Assembly (NCBI GenBank): GCA_963682025.1
Contig: OY821519.1
Span: 100,436,585-100,500,584 of the forward strand
DNA length: 64,000 nucleotides
From: Cordilura impudica
Lineage: Eukaryota; Arthropoda; Insecta; Diptera; Scathophagidae
Direction: 5' to 3'
Shown: positions 1-11,071 of the stretch, in pieces
Numbering within the stretch: the stretch's first letter is position 1
Layout of the letters: every line of letters begins with the position of its first letter
The notes under the pieces: model-generated
Databases searched by the model: none
Told to the model about the DNA's origin: nothing
What the model saw: the letters and a program-made list of their open reading frames with translations, nothing else
Program-made: the position numbers and the translations under genes

Positions 1-470
1 CGAGTTCCCTAACATTTCGATAAATTGAAACAGTCGGTCTGCTTAAATATAACTGCACGTCATTGGCGTACATAAGAATTTTGCAATGGAGAAGTTGTAA
101 AGGCAGATCATTAGCATAGAGAGAAAATAGCAAAGGCTCTAGGATGGATCCCTGGGGCACTCCTCTCGTAATATTCAACGTTGTTGAGATTTTAATTTTC
201 ACGTAAACGGATTGGGACGATCAGATAGGTAGGATCGAAGCAGATTTACAGATGATGAAGAAAAATTAAAAAGATGTTTCAGCTTATTATATAGCATTAC
301 GTGGTCGACAGTAACGAAGGCCTTTGAATGGTCAAGTAGGATTAAAAATTAACTTATTATCATCCAGCTCCTGCCCTATGTTTTCAGTTACTTGAGTCAA
401 AGCAGTAACACAACCATGATTAGATCGAAAACCTGATTGTATATTCGACAACAAACCAATCTCATTTATG
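1..470 (-). pseudogene. LINE reverse transcriptase fragment (decayed)
   Basis: Read on the minus strand this stretch encodes pieces of a non-LTR retrotransposon reverse transcriptase: QSGFRSNHGC near 395-450, LDHSKAF at 316-336, GVPQGS at 146-163 and YAND at 59-70 in place of the catalytic YADD. The order and spacing fit the palm of Jockey/I-type elements. The frame breaks between the QSGF and LDHSKAF blocks and again after RSYLSDR near 195, and there is a stop inside the copy. The fragment runs off the left edge, so the thumb and 3' end are not visible. It is a dead copy; the clade cannot be fixed from so little sequence. Confidence 0.85.
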
Positions 471-1405
471 TGTGGTCATTTAGTTATGGAAAAAAAAACA
501 ACGACAAGAAAAAAATTGTGTATGCATGGCTATTATGTTTACATTTATGCTCATTGCATTTAATGATTGCTTTCAATTAAAAAAAAAAACACGAATATAC
601 CTAAAACTTTCGTTAATTATCTTATTAATTTTAAACATCGTTGTAAAAAGTCTCGCTGTGCCACACAGAAAAAAGATTAATAGGAATTCCGTTACCACTA
701 GAAAAATGTAATCAGGTCAAAATCATTTTAATTGTAATTCATATAATTGTAATTCATAAATTAAGTTCCATTTACCAATCAAAGTTTTTATGTAAATTAT
801 ATTACAAATGCAATTGAGGCAACTAAATTAAACCTATAATATTACGACTTCTTCGTTCGTAAATATTGGTTATTACAATATCAAATTCTATTAGCACAAT
901 ATATTTTAAATGTGTTTACAGATATTTTAACAAATTGTTGGTAAATATGTATAGTATAAACAAATTAGTAATTCGAACTATAGAATTAGGTTATAACATA
1001 AGAAAACCAAACATTTTACTGGGTTTGGTAGTTTTAAGCGAATTGTTGTTGTATAGTAAGTACCAAAAAAAGATAATGAAATAATAAGCCCAACCGAATA
1101 ATTTAATTTATTTGTGATTTTTGGAAAAATTAATATAAAAAAGAATAAAAATATCAAATTTAAACATAAAATGTTTTTAAAGGATTTTAAAAATTATGCT
1201 TAACCTCCATTGTGAGACTCTACATGAACGGCTAATACGATTCAAAGATTAGCAGCACAAAATATATAAATATAAAGAAGCATCATAAATGGCCACCGAT
1301 TCTACGATAGACAGCTGCTTTCATACAACAATTTGCATACAACAAAACTAGTGCGCATTATGGAATGGCTCTAAAAAAACAAGAACGACAAACCTCCAAT
1401 TATAA
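471..1405. other. AT-rich, no recognised feature
   Basis: Homopolymer-rich sequence with only short AT-biased open frames (526-711, 866-1084). No family motif, splice logic or terminal repeat was seen. Confidence 0.5.
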
Positions 1406-1690
1406 TATGACGAATACGCTAGTTGCAACCACCACTTACAACACTTGCAATTTCAACAACAACTAACATTACCAACGTTAAACTTCTTAAAGTGTAAAGA
1501 TAAATTCGTACATATCACTGAACCATGTACCATAATTGGAAGCAAATCTTCGCATTATCACGTCAAATTTTATGTGGCCGAAAATAACTTTGATTTCCGT
1601 AAACATATCCAAGCATTGTTAGACGATTACTCTCGTGACTTATACGCGAAATACTTAACTAAAATTGCTACATTTGTTCATCAAGTTTGA
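1406..1690 (+). other. Unrecognised open frame without an ATG
   Basis: About 94 codons are open from a stop at 1403 to the TGA at 1688, with no ATG start. The composition (mixed charged, aromatic and Cys residues, low homopolymer content) looks more protein-like than the neighbouring frames, and the stretch is less AT-rich. No family is recognised. It could be a remnant of a mobile element or an exon; a chance frame is equally possible. Confidence 0.15.
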
Positions 1691-2796
1691 CATCATTCAC
1701 CCCCCCGCACAGTGAGACGAATTGCCACTGTTCCATTCAAATTACTCTGCACCTCACATAGTTCAACTGTTTGAGCTGGGGTTGCTTTTTAAATGTTCGC
1801 CTTGAATTTGCCCATCAACCTTCTTATGATTTCGGCTTAAATTTTTCTGGAATTTGTTTCCAAAACTTGGTTTTTACGAATAAAAAAAAAAAAAAAGATT
1901 TTTGGCGAAAATATGACTACGGAGCGCAAGAATGGGGTTTTTGCACAATTTTTAGCTGAGAATCTTCTTTGCATAAATACTAAAAAACTGTCTGCGTGAA
2001 ACTACGGAGAAAAGTTTTGCATTTTTAATTTTTCCCTAAAACAGCCATAATGTTCCAAAACTTTTCGTGGAGAACCGATTTTTTTACTGGTAAATTATGC
2101 ACTTTTGGAAGAAAATTTATTGAATAGAAAGTGTTTAGAATCATTCATGGAATACTCACAAATTCTTTCAGAATTTTTGGGCACATTTTTTTGACATTTA
2201 AATTTTTTTTTTTAAATGTATTAAAAAATTGCACACTACCTGTGGATAATTCGACCTTAGTTATCACCAACTGGTACAATCAGTGCTGCCAATAGTTGTC
2301 GGAGAAGAATTTATTTTAAAAAAATTTACTTTATTTCTATAGAAAAAAAAAATATATATATATATATAATTATTTAAGAGTGTAGTTATAATTTCTGCGA
2401 TAATATATTGGGCAACCCCAATAAATAATTGTGTTCATCAATAAATAAAATTTTAATTCTATTATATGAACTAAATTTAACAATTCATACAATCGAATTT
2501 ACAGTTACCGACGATACAATAGCATCAATACCAAATGAGTTAAAAAACAAAATTTTTATCCAAACAGTTTAAAAATTGTAGTTTTTGTAATCAGTTATTA
2601 TCTTAGCTTCAATTACTATTTAATAAAATTTCAAAAAATCCGTTTGATTCCGCTAAAATTAAATATAATGACAACATTACAAAATATTTAGTGACAATAA
2701 ATTCAAAAATTTGAAATTTTTATTTTATTGAAGTTCTTTTCTTTTTAATTCATCTGAAATGATTTTCACATAAATTAAGAAACATTCGACTTCAAT
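1691..2796. other. AT-rich spacer with (TA)n at about 2350-2369
   Basis: Apart from a TA dinucleotide run near 2350-2369 and several A or T homopolymers, nothing recognisable was found here. Confidence 0.5.
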
Positions 2797-3530
2797 ATGG
2801 GACGCGCAAAGCATTGCACTGAAGACGAAAAAAAAATTATTAAGAACTAAAAAAAGTCGGAACGATCTCTACAAGAAATTGAAAATTAATTGGACGATCC
2901 CAAAAAAAATTTTTTTAATGCCTTATCTACCCGTAAGCCGCTGGGTACCATAGAAAAATCAAGAAAAACAAGAATATGGGAGGAGGATAACCTAATTACC
3001 ATAATATCAAAACGAGATCCTTTTAAGCCAGCAGAAGAAATACGGAAGGAAGTTGGTTGCGAAGTTTCTACTAGAACTGTTCAGAGAAGGCTGGTTAATG
3101 TTGATCTTTATGGTACAATTTCTAGAAAAGTTCCAATGCTTACCAAAAATGGAATGGACCGGAGAACTTAAAAAAGTTTTTTTTTTTTTTTTGTAACTCA
3201 TCTTTATTTATTGAATCTTCACATAGGTTTGTGAACTAACAATAAGTTATTCAAATCTTAAAACTAAAACCTAAATATTAAATCCAGCTAGTGCCAAACA
3301 AAATTTCATTTATTCTATATATGTACATATGTAATCTAATGATAAAAAAAGTGGCGAAATGAGTTGTGGAACGATGAATCTAAAATAAACTTAATTGACA
3401 GTGATGGTAAAACGTGAGTTTTAAAATCTTCGCTATACAACAAAAACTTTTAAGCATGGTAGTGGAAACATTATGGTATGGGATGTTTTTTTTTTTGGTA
3501 TGGTGAAAAAAATGTATGAAAACTAAAGTC
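2797..3530 (+). pseudogene. Tc1-like transposase pseudogene, split by a LINE insertion
   Basis: The ATG at 2797 begins a typical Tc1 N-terminus (MGRAKHCTEDEKK...SLQEI). An HTH/paired-like region follows (KPAEEIRKEVG near 3030, TRTVQRRL near 3075). After an inserted block (3178-3344) the frame continues as ELWNDESK near 3360-3385, which holds the first catalytic Asp, and then HGSGNIMVW near 3455, the equivalent of the Tc1 GGGSVMVWG block. In-frame stops and frameshifts are present (for example at about 2848 and 2887), and the C-terminal half with the remaining catalytic residues is missing, apparently cut by the repeat that follows. Non-functional. Confidence 0.85.
3178..3344 (-). mobile_element. 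5'-truncated LINE 3' end inserted in Tc1 pseudogene
   Basis: Read on the minus strand the insert ends ...AATAAATAAAGATGAGTTAC followed by a poly-A tail (poly-T at about 3177-3192 on plus). It is flanked by an 8-bp direct repeat AAAAAAGT (3170-3177 and 3345-3352), and Tc1 coding resumes right after it. This is the signature of target-primed reverse transcription of a short, 5'-truncated LINE. The A-rich flank makes the exact duplication boundary uncertain by a few bases. Confidence 0.75.
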
Positions 3531-4045
3531 AGTCCGTGTGGCCGTTCTATCCGGCCGATCTCCTTCATTTTTTTTTAATGAAAGGTATTTACACACAGAT
3601 ATGTCATCAATCATTAAAATTTACTCAACTACCACCTTACTTAAGTTATACTCAAACGCGATTCTTCGAATTCTCATAGCTCCTCTTCTAATGAATGGAT
3701 ATTGATCAGAACACTGAGTGGATCAAGCTCTTTCTTTTCGTTGAGTTTGAGGAAAGTTATGCGTGCACAATCAACTTTACATTATGCAACACGAAACTTA
3801 ACGTACAGATTTCATTACAATAATTGCATAACACATACCCTGTGTTGAATTGTGAATTGCCAAAAATTGGAATACCTTTAGGTGGCATACAAGGTGGCCT
3901 TTATTTCTATGTTTTCAACAAATATTTATAATGAAATAAACTTAATGTCTTAAGTAGATTAAAAAACATTGAAAGAAATAAATTCAATGATAAAATAAAA
4001 TTTCCTAGAATTTACACTCGAATTTCGAGGGCTGGGCTCTGCTAG
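3530..4045 (+). mobile_element. Helitron-like repeat, diverged copy
   Basis: The 3' end is the family terminus: hairpin CTCGAATTTCGAG, a 12-base spacer, then CTAG (4042-4045) followed by T. Internal blocks found in all copies (the GAAAGGTATTT block near 3580, the TTGTGAATTG block near 3845) are recognisable but diverged. The 5' boundary is approximate and abuts the truncated Tc1 pseudogene. Confidence 0.7.
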
Positions 4046-4120
4046 TTACTTTGATTTAAGTTTTGTAAAACTTGTGTACATATCATTAGCAATTATATTG
4101 AAATAAAATTTTTTTACGCG

Positions 4121-4871
4121 GAATAACCGCGTATGTCCTTTTTTTTTGTCAGTTTTGAGTTAACGATGCCACATATATTAATTTTTAACGCTCTTTACAT
4201 GTGTTAAATTAAAAAAAAAAAAAATATTGACCATTTCTGAGTTTTTTCTTTAAATAACGACGTAATTTAAATGTTTATTAAATTAATTTGCAGCACTTAC
4301 GACGTATGTCAACCTACGTTTGATCGCTGACAAATTATTTTCTCAGAAAACGACACATAGCGACATACGTTGTTATTAATAATAAAAAAAAAAAATGCAA
4401 AATAATTTTGGATTATTTTTCAGTTTACAACCACTTGTAAAAACTTGTGTGTTTATTCCTGTTATTTTTTGTCACTATTATTCTTGATACGTTGTTATAT
4501 TCTTATCCTAAGTCCCGTTAACTTTTTGTTGACGAACAAAAAAAATCCATTTTTCAAGCAACAACAACTTATGTCTACATGGGTGGTTGCATTGGTAGTT
4601 TTCTTTTTCAAAGAAAACGACGTTTGTCGACATAAGTTGTTTTATCTGCACACACTTTAAGTGTTATTTACATATTGTTTTTTTCCTCCTTCTCTAGGAT
4701 CTATTCCTCTGAAGATTTTGGACTCAAAATTTTATATAAAGTATTTATTGCCCATATCTACAGGACTGTTAAATAAAAAGCTCTAAAAACTTTATATCGA
4801 GCCCATAATTTCAAATATAACGTGTTTTGGCTCCCCTGAATATTTTGATTTTATGACATACGCGGTTATTC
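4121..4871. mobile_element. Non-autonomous element with GAATAACCGCGTATGTC inverted ends
   Basis: A 17-base terminal inverted repeat GAATAACCGCGTATGTC starts at 4121, and its complement ends at 4871. The left end also folds on itself (CGCGG/CCGCG around 4117-4131). The interior is AT-rich and contains partial repeats of CGACATAAGTTG/CGACGTTTGTCG type, with no transposase. Superfamily and target duplication could not be assigned. Confidence 0.55.
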
Positions 4872-6175
4872 TAGAAAACCACAGAATTCATATGTTCTGA
4901 TTCTATTGTATTGTCCGTCACTGTACATAAAAAATCAGTTGCCTTAAACTTCGTGCGGTTATTTCAAAAATATAATTTAGATTTCACAACAGATAGTAAA
5001 TGGGACTATTAAAATTCGGTTTGCAACAAATTCGGTTGCCACATCGAAACCGTATTATGTGTCTTTTAATGTTTACAACTTTGGTTATAGTATTATGTTT
5101 AAAACACAGCCGAATTTAACACTCTTACTTGTTTTTTATTACTCCGATTCTAAACTCTTTTTTTACATTACAAAGTTGTTCATTTATGGCATTTGGCTTT
5201 AAAAAAAAAATAAATAAATCATTGTCCACATTTTGTGGTTACAGCTTGTCGTTTCATTTGTAATTCCATTTCGTTTAATGTTAAAAGGAAATTGTGTGCT
5301 CCTTAGTGTTTTTTTTTTCATTTGTTGCTGTCTCAATTACATTCGATACAATCAATAATTATTTGTCAAAAACATATCAAAATCTTGTGGTGGGTGGTGA
5401 AAGTTTTGACAAGACACAGTTTCTAGTTATTTGTTGTCTTAATACCGCGTTACCAACATCAAGTACTGATCATTATTTTCATATGAAGTAGTTGAAAATG
5501 TGATGTGTTGAAGTACATGATTTCAACATCTTATCTCGACATCGAACAACAAACAATCATTAATTAATGATTTCTATATATAAATATATATTGACAATAT
5601 CTATGTACGTAATCCATTTCGATTATGGTTTCTTTAAATATATAAAAAAAATATATATATAACCATTAAAACTCATTACTTTTAAATCCATAAAAATGAA
5701 ATCACAACCAAAACGTGGCTGACAATATTAATTGTTATAGATTGACAAAATTGGAAAGGAAATTGAAAAAAAAATGCAATTCTGTAAATTTAGTAGTTGT
5801 TTGAAATTAATTATTATTATTATTATTGGGATAAACTTAATTCTAAAGCACTAGCAACTTAGGCTATCGGCTTACTTTTAAATAAAAAATGTGTTCATAT
5901 AAAACAAGGAAGTTTCACTATTATATTTCGATAGTTTGCGTTTGCGTACCTTGATATTAGTGCTTGAAAGAGTTTCGATTACTCTTAAACTAGCAAACTT
6001 ATTAATATTTTTATATAATGGTGTCTTGATGATAACTATTTTCCTTGAATAAATTTTACTGCTTTCAGTAATCTGATTTTTGCCCTACGTGATTCTTTTT
6101 ACCAGAGCCCAATTAATATCTTTTAAAGGGTCTGAGCTCCCAACAGTTATGTGGATTTGCATATCTAGGTAGAAA
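4872..6175. other. AT-rich spacer with a terminal-repeat scrap and (ATT)n
   Basis: Near 5095-5135 lies a fragment of the CAGCCGAATTTAACACTC...CTTACTTG end that recurs at 6706-6742 and 28447-28475. An (ATT)n microsatellite sits at about 5808-5826 and TA-rich runs lie near 5575-5660. No gene was recognised; the open frame at 5294-5491 has no family match. Confidence 0.5.
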
Positions 6176-6525
6176 TCTATAATATTAATAGGCTAGGCGA
6201 TTTCTTGTGACTGATGTTTTGTTCTACCGTTTTATCCCGATTTTGACCAAACGTATATTATTTGAAAGGTATTTCTTTTTAGCAGATTTGCAGAATTACA
6301 GATTTTTAAATTTTTCCTTTATTTTGAGTAAATTGCATTTAAAGTTGCTACTGACCATACATAAAATTATACAATGCTATGTGTGTGTATTAAATTTGTT
6401 AATGTGTTTGTAATAAAAATGAGTTTGTTTTTGTGTTGATTTGTGAATTGGCACACTTTTAGGGTCCTTATTTAATAAAATTTCCTAGAATTTCCGCTCG
6501 AATTTCGAGGGCTGGAATCTACTTG
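6176..6525 (+). mobile_element. Helitron-like repeat, nearly full length
   Basis: It starts A|TCTATAATATTAATAGGC at 6176 and ends with the CTCGAATTTCGAG hairpin, a short spacer and CTTG (variant of CTAG) at 6522-6525, followed by T. About 350 bp with no coding capacity. The 5' TC, the 3' hairpin plus CTRR-type end and the A/T flanks are the defining marks of Helitrons. Confidence 0.85.
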
Positions 6526-6935
6526 TTACTATAAAAACTTCATTGTTTTTATTAACAAAAAATTGATAAATAAGAAATTTTAATAAATGCTGGACAAAAA
6601 ATAAAACCAATTAACATTTAATTTAATTGATATTAGTATTTAAAATGTTATTCTGTCTCAGCATTGTTTATAATATTGAGTTTAAGACATAGTTGGAGGG
6701 TATCAAAGATTCGGCACAGCCGATTTTAACACTCTTACTTGTTTTTATTTTATATTGTAATCTAATATTCAAATTCTTTAAATCCAGGTTTTGAATAATT
6801 TGTGTAAATTTTTTCTATATGTATGTATATGATTTCCCTAATTTTCTTGATCTACTCTACATATCACAAGTACGAAAATTTGTCCATAGTAAATTTTCTT
6901 CCTTCGAATTCAAGCGTCTTTGTTCGAAAGCAATC
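6526..6935 (+). repeat. Segment duplicated with the Helitron (second copy 28258-28655)
   Basis: The sequence following the Helitron is repeated with few changes at 28258-28655, so the pair forms a composite of roughly 760 bp. It contains the motif ATCAAAGATTCGGCACAGCC followed by GATTTTAACACTC and TTACTTG, the hairpin end of another fly repeat family also seen near 5100, 51320 and 56790. Confidence 0.75.
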
Positions 6936-7790
6936 ACTCAAAACAATAGTTTTATACCTTTAAGGGAATGCATAAAACATGGTTGCATGTTATTTAGAAT
7001 ATATTAAAATATGCACTTTTTGAAAAATGAAAAGAAAACGGTATTAGTTTAACCAACTTTCAATTAACTTTCCTCTAAAATATACATTTGAAATTAAATA
7101 TTTTTTGAAGGCTAATTGCATAATACGAGTAAATTCACCGAATTTTACAGCTCTTCCCAAAATCATTCTTCATATTGTGTTTTTATCAAAGAAGTGAACA
7201 CAGTATCAGACCAGACAAGCGTTTAAGTTTTGTGTGGCTGCCTTAGTTTTTGGCTGATTATGGCTATTTATTTTATTTTAAGTATATTTTCACATTTTGA
7301 CAGATTTTGTTGGTCAAACTTTCTTTTAAAATAAAAAAAATAAAATTAGGGTTTTTTCTTTGATCGCCCAAGGTGTGTAACATTTTTTTTTTCTTAACTT
7401 CTACATGTTACAATATTTATCTTGTTAAGAGAAGATTAAAACCATTAAAAATTATACTTTGATATGCTTAACAGCTTTATATTGAAGTAACCAAAATAAA
7501 CAAAACAAATCAACAATATTTTATCAAAAAAAAAAAAAAAAAAACAAATTTACATAATTTTGCATGAAATTACAATTCAAATCAATCTTGAGAACCCCCA
7601 CTTGTTGATCACCGATTAAATTCATTTAATGTCAACATGAACAATTAATTTTTTATTTATTATATTGTTTTATATAATAAGTTTTATTAATAGTTATATC
7701 CCTTGTTTAAAACTATTTACAATTGTTGCGACTGGCTACAAATTATAATAAAAACATTAATAATTATCTAACCCATAGTTTTGTATACAA
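6936..7790. other. AT-rich spacer, no recognised feature
   Basis: Homopolymer-rich sequence (for example poly-A at about 7528-7544). No coding or terminal-repeat signal was seen before the Transib target site. Confidence 0.5.
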
Positions 7791-7795
7791 CGTCG
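7791..7795. repeat. Transib target-site duplication, left (CGTCG)
   Basis: The five bases CGTCG immediately precede the left terminus and are repeated at 11067-11071. A GC-rich 5-bp duplication is characteristic of Transib. Confidence 0.95.
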
Positions 7796-7807
7796 CACAG
7801 TGGCGCC
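7796..7807 (+). repeat. Transib left terminal inverted repeat
   Basis: CACAGTGGCGCC. The first seven bases are identical to the V(D)J recombination-signal heptamer CACAGTG, as known for Transib ends. Confidence 0.95.
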
Positions 7808-8118
7808 ATTTGAGTTTTTTTCGTTGCAAATATCATATCTTTTGAACCGAATAACATAATTGAACAGTTTAAACAGCATATGATAACTGTTCAGCCTATG
7901 AAATGAGCGTTTGGAAAGGGTGCTACGCTTTGTAGGGGCGGGCCTACTTATGGGTTATCAAAGTTAAAATTTGTAGAAAAATCAATTTTATGGTAACTAA
8001 AAAAAATTATTTTTACATTTTTAGATTGTTTTTATTTTTTTTCTTTAGGGTTTTATGTTTTAAATTATTACCCAACAAATTAAAAAAAAAAAATTACTTC
8101 TTTTTTAAATTTATTTTT

Positions 8119-10182
8119 TCAATTTTCTGTAAAATATTCATCACAATTCGTAAGAAAAGGTATATCTAAAAGACTAATCATTTCTAAACTATAATTATTT
8201 TCTAACTCTATTCGTGACTTCACATGCCGCAGGGAAGAAATAAGTGGATCGGAAGATGCTGCCAACATGTTGAAGAGGTCCTCATTTTGCCTTACCCTTG
8301 ATGCTTTGAATGTGTTCTGCAATCTATATTTTTTATAAAATTTGTTAAGAGACTCTTGTGCTTCTTCAGAAAGCTCTCCAATTGGCAAAGACTGGTACTC
8401 AATTATATCTTTGCCATGCGCCAATGGACGGTCGGGGTCAACTTCTTCTGTGCATACATTTCTGCTAAAAGAGATGCAGTTTTCGATGCATATTCTCCAT
8501 ATTTTGTAGAATTTACATTTTTTTTGCAGTTTAAAACATTCAAGATCGTTCCCAATCTTTTCACGATTTGATTGTCAATTCCAGTGATTCTAATTACTGC
8601 CTCATCATTTTCAAAAAATCTCCTAGAAGTGTTTCCATCGTTTGAGTTACCGTATCCGTGCTTGGGACAGTCAACTTTTAGTCCAACTTGTTTAAAAAAA
8701 GCATCCTGTATTTGCTTCTTTCTGATATTTTCCTTATCCTTTATTGATGTATTTTCATCGAAGTTTTCCTCCTCTTGTGGTAGGGTATACGCCAGTTTTA
8801 GCAAGAACTCCATACACCTTATCCTTGCGTGCAATGGTGACATTCCATATTCGTAATTCTCCTCGTTTGTAGAATCGTTTAAATTACCAAAGTTCTTCTG
8901 ACTCTTTTTGCAAATCGGGCATGACAATGTTGAGGTTTTTCCTGTCAGTTCGTTTACGACTTTTCCGTCAACCATGGTCAGGTGGAACTCGTAATTGCAT
9001 TCAATATATTTTCCTTCTCCAATTTGCAGCTTTGTAGGCTTAATCTTGCTTATTTGTTCTTCAATGTCCTTCACCGTGGTCCTTATGAGTTTTGCCGATT
9101 CCCTTGCAAACTGAAACATTATTGGTCGGCAATAATGCACTGATGACGGACGTGGATTTTTCCAGTGTAGGAAAACAAATCAGATTTTAGCCGCAAAGGA
9201 ACAACAGATGCCATAAACATATTTCCGTTCGATATTGTAGCGTCATCGGAAGATATCCTTTGCTTATAAACGCTTTGTCCGGATGATCCATCGCAGCCCC
9301 ATTTGCTGATCAATGTCAGTTTCTCAGAAGAATTTTCACCTCATTTTCAGGAAGACTCTCCAACAACCGTTTTGCTGTATGGCCCATGAGATCCTGCAGA
9401 TTGGCTTTCACAGAGACTTCCGTAAACTCCGTATGCAGTGGTCGTGAATTTATTTTGACTTGCGTAATATGCTTGTATCCTGGTAAAACGTCAGTCCCGT
9501 GTCGCATCAAGGATGCCCGTAGTATCTCATATTTTTCTTTGGAAAGTTGTAAGTTCATAATCAAGGCCAAGGCTTCTTCGGAACCATACTTTTTAATGTG
9601 TGCGTTTGTGGGCGTGGGAATGCTTTCCTTAATCCTTTTTAGTCGCAGTGGTCTTGCATCAGCAAGAGATTTTGTAATCTGCGACCTAACTCTTTCACTA
9701 TCCTTTGTATATTTAATAGACAGCGCGTCCGATAAATGCTTCGTGGTCAAGTCATTGGTGGCATCGGCAAGTTTCCTCTTTCTTGTGAAAATTGAACACT
9801 CAATACTTTTTTTGGCCCTCCTTTTGCTCCTCTGGTTGATGTGGTGGGTTTATCTACTGCCAATATATCCAGGATGGTGTCTTCATTAAGCCAGTCCTCG
9901 TATTTGGAGTTGAAGTTCTGAATGGTTCGATTAGATTTCACCCATTTTGCCTTAATATTTGCATATATCAGAAAAATTTTTTATAATTTCGCTTCTCTCA
10001 ATATCTCCGTATAAGCTATCAAGTTCTTCTAAAGCAGCTTCCGTGAAAAACTTTGGTGTGGTTGACCTTCTAAACAGTTCAAATAATTTTAAATTGTTTA
10101 ACGTCATGGTTTCAGTACTTGTTGCGCCAACTTTCAGTCGTAGACTAATCCAGGCATTATGCTTATTTTGCAATATATAGGC
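8119..10182 (-). pseudogene. Transib transposase (RAG1-like), about five frameshifts
   Basis: Six overlapping frame segments read in order: 10182-9952, about 9953-9747, about 9810-9316, about 9322-9119, about 9163-8403 and 8427-8119; together roughly 680 codons, the usual Transib length. Landmarks: WGCDGSSGQS with the presumed first catalytic Asp at 9290-9292; PLRL, then NPRPSS and CRPIMFQF after the next shift; TMVDGKVVNEL with the presumed second Asp at 8967-8969; a CPIC pair and CPKHG, likely metal ligands; and LSEEAQESLNK, whose ESxNK Glu (8353-8355) aligns with the catalytic Glu region of RAG1. The shifts lie near 9950, 9810 (poly-A run), 9318, 9162 and 8425. No ATG opens the first segment. 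Possible splice donors upstream (CAG|GTAAGC near 10195) hint at a 5' exon, unproven. Confidence 0.93.
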
Positions 10183-11054
10183 TTATGCTTACCTGTTCCC
10201 TGCATACATATGAATTTAGGCTGAATTATGCAATTTTGATATTATGCTCGTGTCTTAATAAGATTTGGGCCTACCTGGAGGGACCATAAGTCAATATTGT
10301 TCTTGACCATTTGTACTCCAAAGTAATTTTTAAGTGAGGTGCGTACCTGCGAATTTCAATGAGTAGTTTTTTGTGCATCCTGTGTCTGTAACAGAATATT
10401 AGGAGTAGACTTTGGCACAGGCTCACAGGTAGACAACCGACTTAAAATGCAATTTTCAAACTATTAGATCAAACTACTGTCAGTCAAAACATGTAAGGGA
10501 TGCACGCCATACAATTTCTGCAACCATGTCTTTTTAACCTTTTTTACCTCTAGAAGCCAAACGTGCACGTACGGGCATATAAAACCTTTTGAATTATATA
10601 AAGAAATAATCAAAGAACATGTTTTGCAAAAATGGCAAATATAGAAAAATATAGATTTTTTTTATTCTCCGTCAAAGTTGAAAAATAGTGAAAAAAACGG
10701 ATAGTTTTTAAATAGTGATTTACCAGGAGAAACACAAAGCAAACAGCTTCATTTTTTTTATCATTATACATTTAATAAATACATCAATCAATACAAACAA
10801 AAAATAAGGCGATTCGTTACCTATTTTTCGTGATATTACACCTGAAATCGCAACAAATTGACTAAAAATTGTGTGTTTTTTTGAAAACCGAAAGTCGATC
10901 AACTTTGAACGGTTATATCTTCTAAACTAAAAATGTGATATTATTAAGAGTAGCATATTTGAAATCGTTGAAAAGTTTCCTATAACATGGGTTTATTCAA
11001 AACTTCGTCGGCGCACATGAAAATTTTGATTTTTGCAACCTTGTTTGCTCTACG

Positions 11055-11066
11055 GGCGCCACTGTG
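11055..11066 (-). repeat. Transib right terminal inverted repeat
   Basis: GGCGCCACTGTG, the exact reverse complement of the left end. Confidence 0.95.
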
Positions 11067-11071
11067 CGTCG
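11067..11071. repeat. Transib target-site duplication, right (CGTCG)
   Basis: Identical to 7791-7795 and directly adjacent to the right terminus. Confidence 0.95.

Larger units (their letters stand above)
7796..11066 (-). mobile_element. Full-length Transib DNA transposon (3,271 bp)
   Basis: Both ends carry the same perfect 12-bp inverted repeat CACAGTGGCGCC, and the element is flanked by identical 5-bp CGTCG duplications. The interior holds a RAG1-like transposase on the minus strand. Length, heptamer, duplication size and protein all agree with the Transib superfamily. Beyond the first 12 bases the two ends share only scattered similarity (a GTTGCAAA block about 27 bases in). The frameshifts in the transposase make it non-autonomous today, but the ends look mobilisable. 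The target is AT-rich spacer DNA. Confidence 0.95.

Noticed and set aside
9386..9889. 167-codon plus-strand open frame
   Set aside because: It lies antisense over the Transib transposase, whose motifs are on the minus strand.
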